NCBI GenBank assembly: GCA_902728285.1
Contig: CACVBU010000194.1
Coordinates: 372,001-436,000 of the forward strand
Length of the DNA stretch: 64,000 nt
Direction: 5' to 3'
Source of the DNA: Clytia hemisphaerica
Taxonomy: Eukaryota; Cnidaria; Hydrozoa; Leptothecata; Clytiidae
In this document: positions 59,953-64,000 of the stretch, piece after piece
Layout: every line of letters begins with the position of its first letter
Numbering within the stretch: position 1 is the first letter of the stretch
The notes under the pieces: generated by a model
What the model saw: only the letters and a program-made list of their open reading frames with translations
What the model was told of the DNA's origin: nothing
Database searches by the model: none
Position numbers and translations under genes: made by a program

Positions 59953-62900
59953 CTAAAAATATAGATTTAAATGAAAAGATTAGGGTTGAAAGCGAAACGC
60001 AGGTAAACTCGATTTAGAAAGTAAAGCCAAATCCAATAACATTCTGACAAGACGCAGATTCTTCAAAAGTTTAATGAAATAAAAGTTGGCGGAAAGGTTG
60101 TTTCGGTCCACTGTATAAAATACTATAGTACTAATTGATTTTAAAACTCACTTGGAAATTTAAAATCTACTCTGTGAAAATTTAAACTTACTGTGCACTA
60201 CTAATTGATTAATAAAGTTAGCAAAGCGAGGCGATACAATGAAACGCACAAACTTTAAAAAAAAAATTTGTCACAAACTTGTCTGACATGCTAGGTGAAT
60301 AAATTTTAAAGAAAGTGGAGGTATGGTAGATTGTGTGATTGACATTATCATATTACCCCGTTACAATTATCATACAACACCTATATTACACTGTATTATA
60401 CGGAATATAAAAGACTTCAGTCTACTAATTTGGCCATTTTTGACACCACTACCCCGTTATTCCGATCATTCTGACTGGAGTTTTGTTAACCTCAGAGCGG
60501 TAAGATCATTGAAGGTTAAGACGTTTAAATCGTTCAAGTGAATACTTGCAATGTATGCTTACTTCTCCAAGGGGACGGTTGGTCAGGTCACTCTTAAATC
60601 TTTTTTTTCAGGAACTTTAATTCAAAATACATAGCAGCAATCATTTGCCGAAATTCTTGTTCGTCAGGATAAGTCACTGTTAGAACAGTAACTGGATCGG
60701 AACGGCTTTGAAATGAAAACATCGTGAGGATCTATTTGAAGTCTTGTTTCAACACTGTTCTACACTTTGTCACGCTAGGATTGATGGAAGTTGACTGTTT
60801 ATGTTAATCTCGAAATAGCTCACGAACGAATGAAAGCAAGCGAGCCGGCGAAAGGACGGAGTTCGTAACATAACGGACCTGTGTCTTCCAAAGATAACAA
60901 ACTAAGGGATTTCGTTTATTTTTCAACAACATGATAATGAAATAACAAGAGGATTCATTGATGGAGGGGATATTCTCTCTACAACTTCATAGTAAATTGA
61001 TGTTGAGAGAAAATATTTGTGACATAGAATCTTAAAGCGCTCGTGAAGCCTTCAATGATTTCTATACACGATATAATATGACATAATTATCTTAAGCGCT
61101 TGTAAAGCTGTCAATGATTTATACTAAAACTATTTAAGCATCAAAACAATTTTAAGCGACACAGTACAAGGTTATTTCAAGCAGAAACAAATTTGGCTTC
61201 AAACCCCCCCCCCTCCTCAATGTCCCTCGTTAGGGCTTTTGCAACATTAAGACATTGTGAAAAGTTAATCGACTCTTACGACAGACTTTCCCAAAAACTG
61301 AAATATGATGAAAAAAGAGGCATATGTTTTGAAAACTATCTATCACTCATTGCTCGAGTTTCTTCCACTGAAAAGCCTCTCAAATCATGAGAGAGCATGT
61401 TAATTGTTATGATCTTGTTGTCATCTATACATCCATGTCTGCCTGCCACTAAAGCAGTAATGAAACTTTCAACCTATGTGCAAATTTCCTGATCAAATTG
61501 TTTGTTAATTCACTTCTGTGTACGAAATTCATCGAGACTTTAGTAAAACAAATCATGTTTTAGAAATGGTTCTGTTGTTTAAAATATATAGCAATGAAAG
61601 ATAGCTCGAGAAATTAGTGTTATAAAACTTTAGAGTGACTTTTCAGACGGCTAAAAGTTCAGTAACGTGTTTCAAACCCCCGTGACTGTTGAAAAAGATT
61701 TGGCATACCATGAAAGAGCTTAAAGGTTGTTTTTTACCTTCGACAACGAAAATAGGACGAATTAAGAAAGCACTCTACGGGAACAGGAACGTTTATAGAG
61801 AATCATTTCAAATGCAAAGCTTCCTTAACGCTTTAAGCGCAAATAAAAAGAACCGGCGAGAGAGTTAACCGTCTCAAAGTAATTAATCAATGTCCACTAC
61901 AGATTAAATGTCTAAGAACACTCCAAGCTTCTCGACAACCTTTCAAAAAATCTCGAGGATCCAAAAGCATTTACTGTCTTCATCAGATTGCTTATAAACA
62001 ACGCCTCATCATGATGCTTGACAACATAAGGGCCCTCAAATGTTCGAAGGTTGGGGCTACTGTCAAGGATGGAGTAATGACTGACACATTTGAAACATTT
62101 GCATTTATACACTCGTTTGCAAAAACATTTTTGAAGATGCCTAATGAAAGTAAGAGCTGAAATCATAGTAAGAAAGTAAACTTATGAAATTTGTTAATTA
62201 AGTTTCCATATGCTAGCACATGTTGCTTACAAAAAAAAACTCGTCGAGGAAATTTTCGACGGACTTCAATAGGTCGTTGACTTTTCGTCTCTAATTAATA
62301 TCATTAAAAAAAGCGATAATAGCTTTTTTAATGAATTAGAAAAGCCATTAAGGGGTTTCCTTAATACACTAATTAGCTCATATCAATGAATGACTGATTA
62401 TAGAAAGATTGGGATTGATGATCTATATTAAATCTACTGGGTGCTAAACAGTAGTTGTAGGATCATCTCTATCCATCACCACGTGAAGAAAACCTCCGTC
62501 AAAAATCACCAAAACAAAAACAAAGCGAGGCCCTGGAAACTGGCCAATTGGTTTTTCCTGTCTGGCAATCAAAGCGAGCGAGCGGGCGAAGAGACAACGC
62601 TTTTTCGTCACTTCCTCAAAACAAAGTCATTAGTAGAAGAGAAGAAGGCAATTAACAGCCAGTTACCCAATGACGTCATAGTGAATGACTGGCAACTTTC
62701 CGAGTGGGAAACACTGGATTGCCTCATTATCTCCAGGGTGTCGCGTGTTGTGTATTTCTATCTGACATGCTCTTGTTGCCAATAGATTTTGATAGATTGT
62801 TTCAATATGACCTTGAATATCAAAAGTTTGTCGTACTCAGGTTAAAAATGTTCTGAAAGCGACAAAGCTTTTTTATTTCAAATGAAAAAAGTTGGATGCC

Positions 62901-64000
62901 CTGATAGTACTTTTTATCATGAAGTTTAAATTTCCAGGGGATGTTTGATAGATTTTCTCTAAAGGTTAAACTTCGCTTGACGAGGTTGTATCAACATTTG
63001 TATCCAATCTATTTATCTGCAGTAAATTCTGCGGTTTTTATGATTGAAAAGCAGAGAAAGCTTTCCATACACATTAAACAATAAACCACAAAAACAAACA
63101 AAAACTTCTAATCCCTGAGAAAATGTTCCATCGTCGAATAACACTCAACTGTAGAAACAACAGACTTGAGAGAACAATTTCGACCACAAAAACATTTTCA
63201 AGTTATATGACAAATAAATAATGCAAGAAAAATTCCAAACATTACATTCCAATATTCCACCTCCAAATTTTGGGATTGGCAAGCCGCTGCTTTTAAACGG
63301 CGAATGGGACCACGTCAAAAAGTTTTATTCAAGGGAAGTGCAAAAAGTTCGTTTACATGTGAAACGGTCATTCCAAAGGAAGGGGTAACGTTACTTCACG
63401 CTCTTTCTTGTTTGGATACCACCAGCAAGGGTCTAGGAGCGCTGCGACCCATGCACCTATAGAGGTGGTTTAATCGGAAATGGACTCCAATCTCCAAGTG
63501 GGGTTGACAATTTCTCGGAAGGCTTAAAATGGTGAAAGGAATTTCAGAGAAATGATAAATCAAAATACATGAACATAATCCAAGATGGGAGGGTAGAGAG
63601 TGTAATGCAATGCTTATTCAGCTAGACCAATAAGATTAGAGGCGTCCATTAAAGCCTTGTTTACACTTAATGTTAATCTCTAAACAAGATCTCTCGATTG
63701 GAAAAAGTGCGAAATTGGTTATATAATATTTTATAGATTCTCATTCAAAGGGATCTTTTATTTCTTATTTTGAGGTGCTAAAATTTCCCTCGCAAAAGAT
63801 TTTATTCGACTAATTTTTTGTTAACAAAACTTGGTTTTTAGGATGTCTTTTTCAAGTTTTCCTTTTTATGGAACAAAAACGAAGAAATGTAATTGAAAGT
63901 GAAGAAAAGGAATAAATATAGGAAGAAGAGAGAAAAGAATGAAGAAGGAAAAAATATCCCAAAACAGCTGGAATCATAAATCTATATGACTCAAAAAGTT
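59953..64000. other. Upstream/intron sequence of the MTSS-like gene
   Basis: About 4 kb with no coding exon I can support on either strand. It contains short local repeats (TTAAGCGCT-TGTAAAGC units at 61030-61120), a small hairpin at 62302-62333 (CATTAAAAAAAGC ... GCTTTTTTAATG), a C-run at 61205-61214, and short plus-strand ORFs (61193-61390, 62441-62785) without recognisable features. The missing first IMD exon(s) and promoter could lie here or beyond the window. Confidence 0.5.

Noticed and set aside
60605..60720. Possible first IMD exon of the MTSS-like gene on the minus strand
   Set aside because: The open frame does not resemble the MTSS N-terminus (no LGGLFQ or FINKA-like segment) and does not end in a matching donor phase.
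61193..61390. 65-codon plus-strand ORF (contains RAFATLRHCEKLIDSYDRL)
   Set aside because: Protein-like by eye but single, short, starting at a C-run and with no splice partner or recognised family.
1..64000. CRISPR arrays, bacterial operons, integrated viruses
   Set aside because: The tandem repeats are minisatellites without spacer structure, genes are spliced, and no viral structural or replication gene was seen.

Overview
The window is AT-rich nuclear DNA from an animal. It holds three intron-rich protein genes with GT-AG introns, one decayed LINE retrotransposon, a tRNA-derived SINE and many short non-autonomous DNA-transposon-like elements (MITEs) and minisatellites. The gene families (RECQL4, a polycystin-1/REJ-type receptor-channel, an MTSS/missing-in-metastasis I-BAR protein) and the CR1-like LINE fit a marine invertebrate, perhaps a cnidarian or sponge. 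That placement is inference; nothing in the sequence fixes the taxon.

Layout. (1) 170-11985, plus strand: a 17-exon RECQL4 gene. Its exon phases join into one 1,468-codon frame, with an Sld2-like N-terminus, a CCHC zinc knuckle, the RecQ helicase core and the RECQL4 C-terminal domain. (2) 11986-13607: intergenic, with a 310-bp direct duplication. (3) 13608-44063, plus strand: a 35-exon polycystin-1-like gene, reconstructed to 3,150 codons with every intron phase consistent. It has a signal peptide, a long beta-rich ectodomain, a REJ region, GAIN/GPS, a first membrane helix, PLAT, and a polycystin channel domain, with 11 predicted membrane helices in all. (4) 44064-44974: a short intergenic piece with repeats. 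(5) 44975 to about 49140, minus strand: a frameshifted CR1-type LINE with PHD-finger ORF1 and endonuclease/reverse-transcriptase ORF2. (6) 49141-51983: intergenic or 3' UTR sequence with one MITE and a G-rich tract. (7) 51984-59952, minus strand: the 3' six exons of an MTSS1/MTSS2-like gene; its first I-BAR exons were not found in the window. (8) 59953-64000: intron or upstream DNA of that gene.

The genes do not form a pathway: one acts in DNA replication and repair, one is a large membrane receptor/channel, one is an actin-membrane scaffold. The most unusual signal is structural. Three separate minisatellites in the polycystin gene have repeat units that span an exon-intron boundary: a splice donor repeated 15 times at 41381-41855, and splice acceptors repeated six times at 18812-19160 and about six times at 24489-24720. 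In the copies read through, an alternative site gives a stop or a frameshift, so splice-site choice matters. Other strong signals are a 70-bp-arm hairpin in a RECQL4 intron, a TTAA-flanked piggyBac-like MITE with five 18-20-bp palindromes, a polycystin pore with LGA where PKD2 has LGD, and basic furin-like insertions in the polycystin ectodomain.

Exon boundaries were placed by hand from splice consensus, phase continuity and family similarity. Remaining doubt is greatest at the polycystin exon 27 donor, exon 7 acceptor and exon 16 acceptor.
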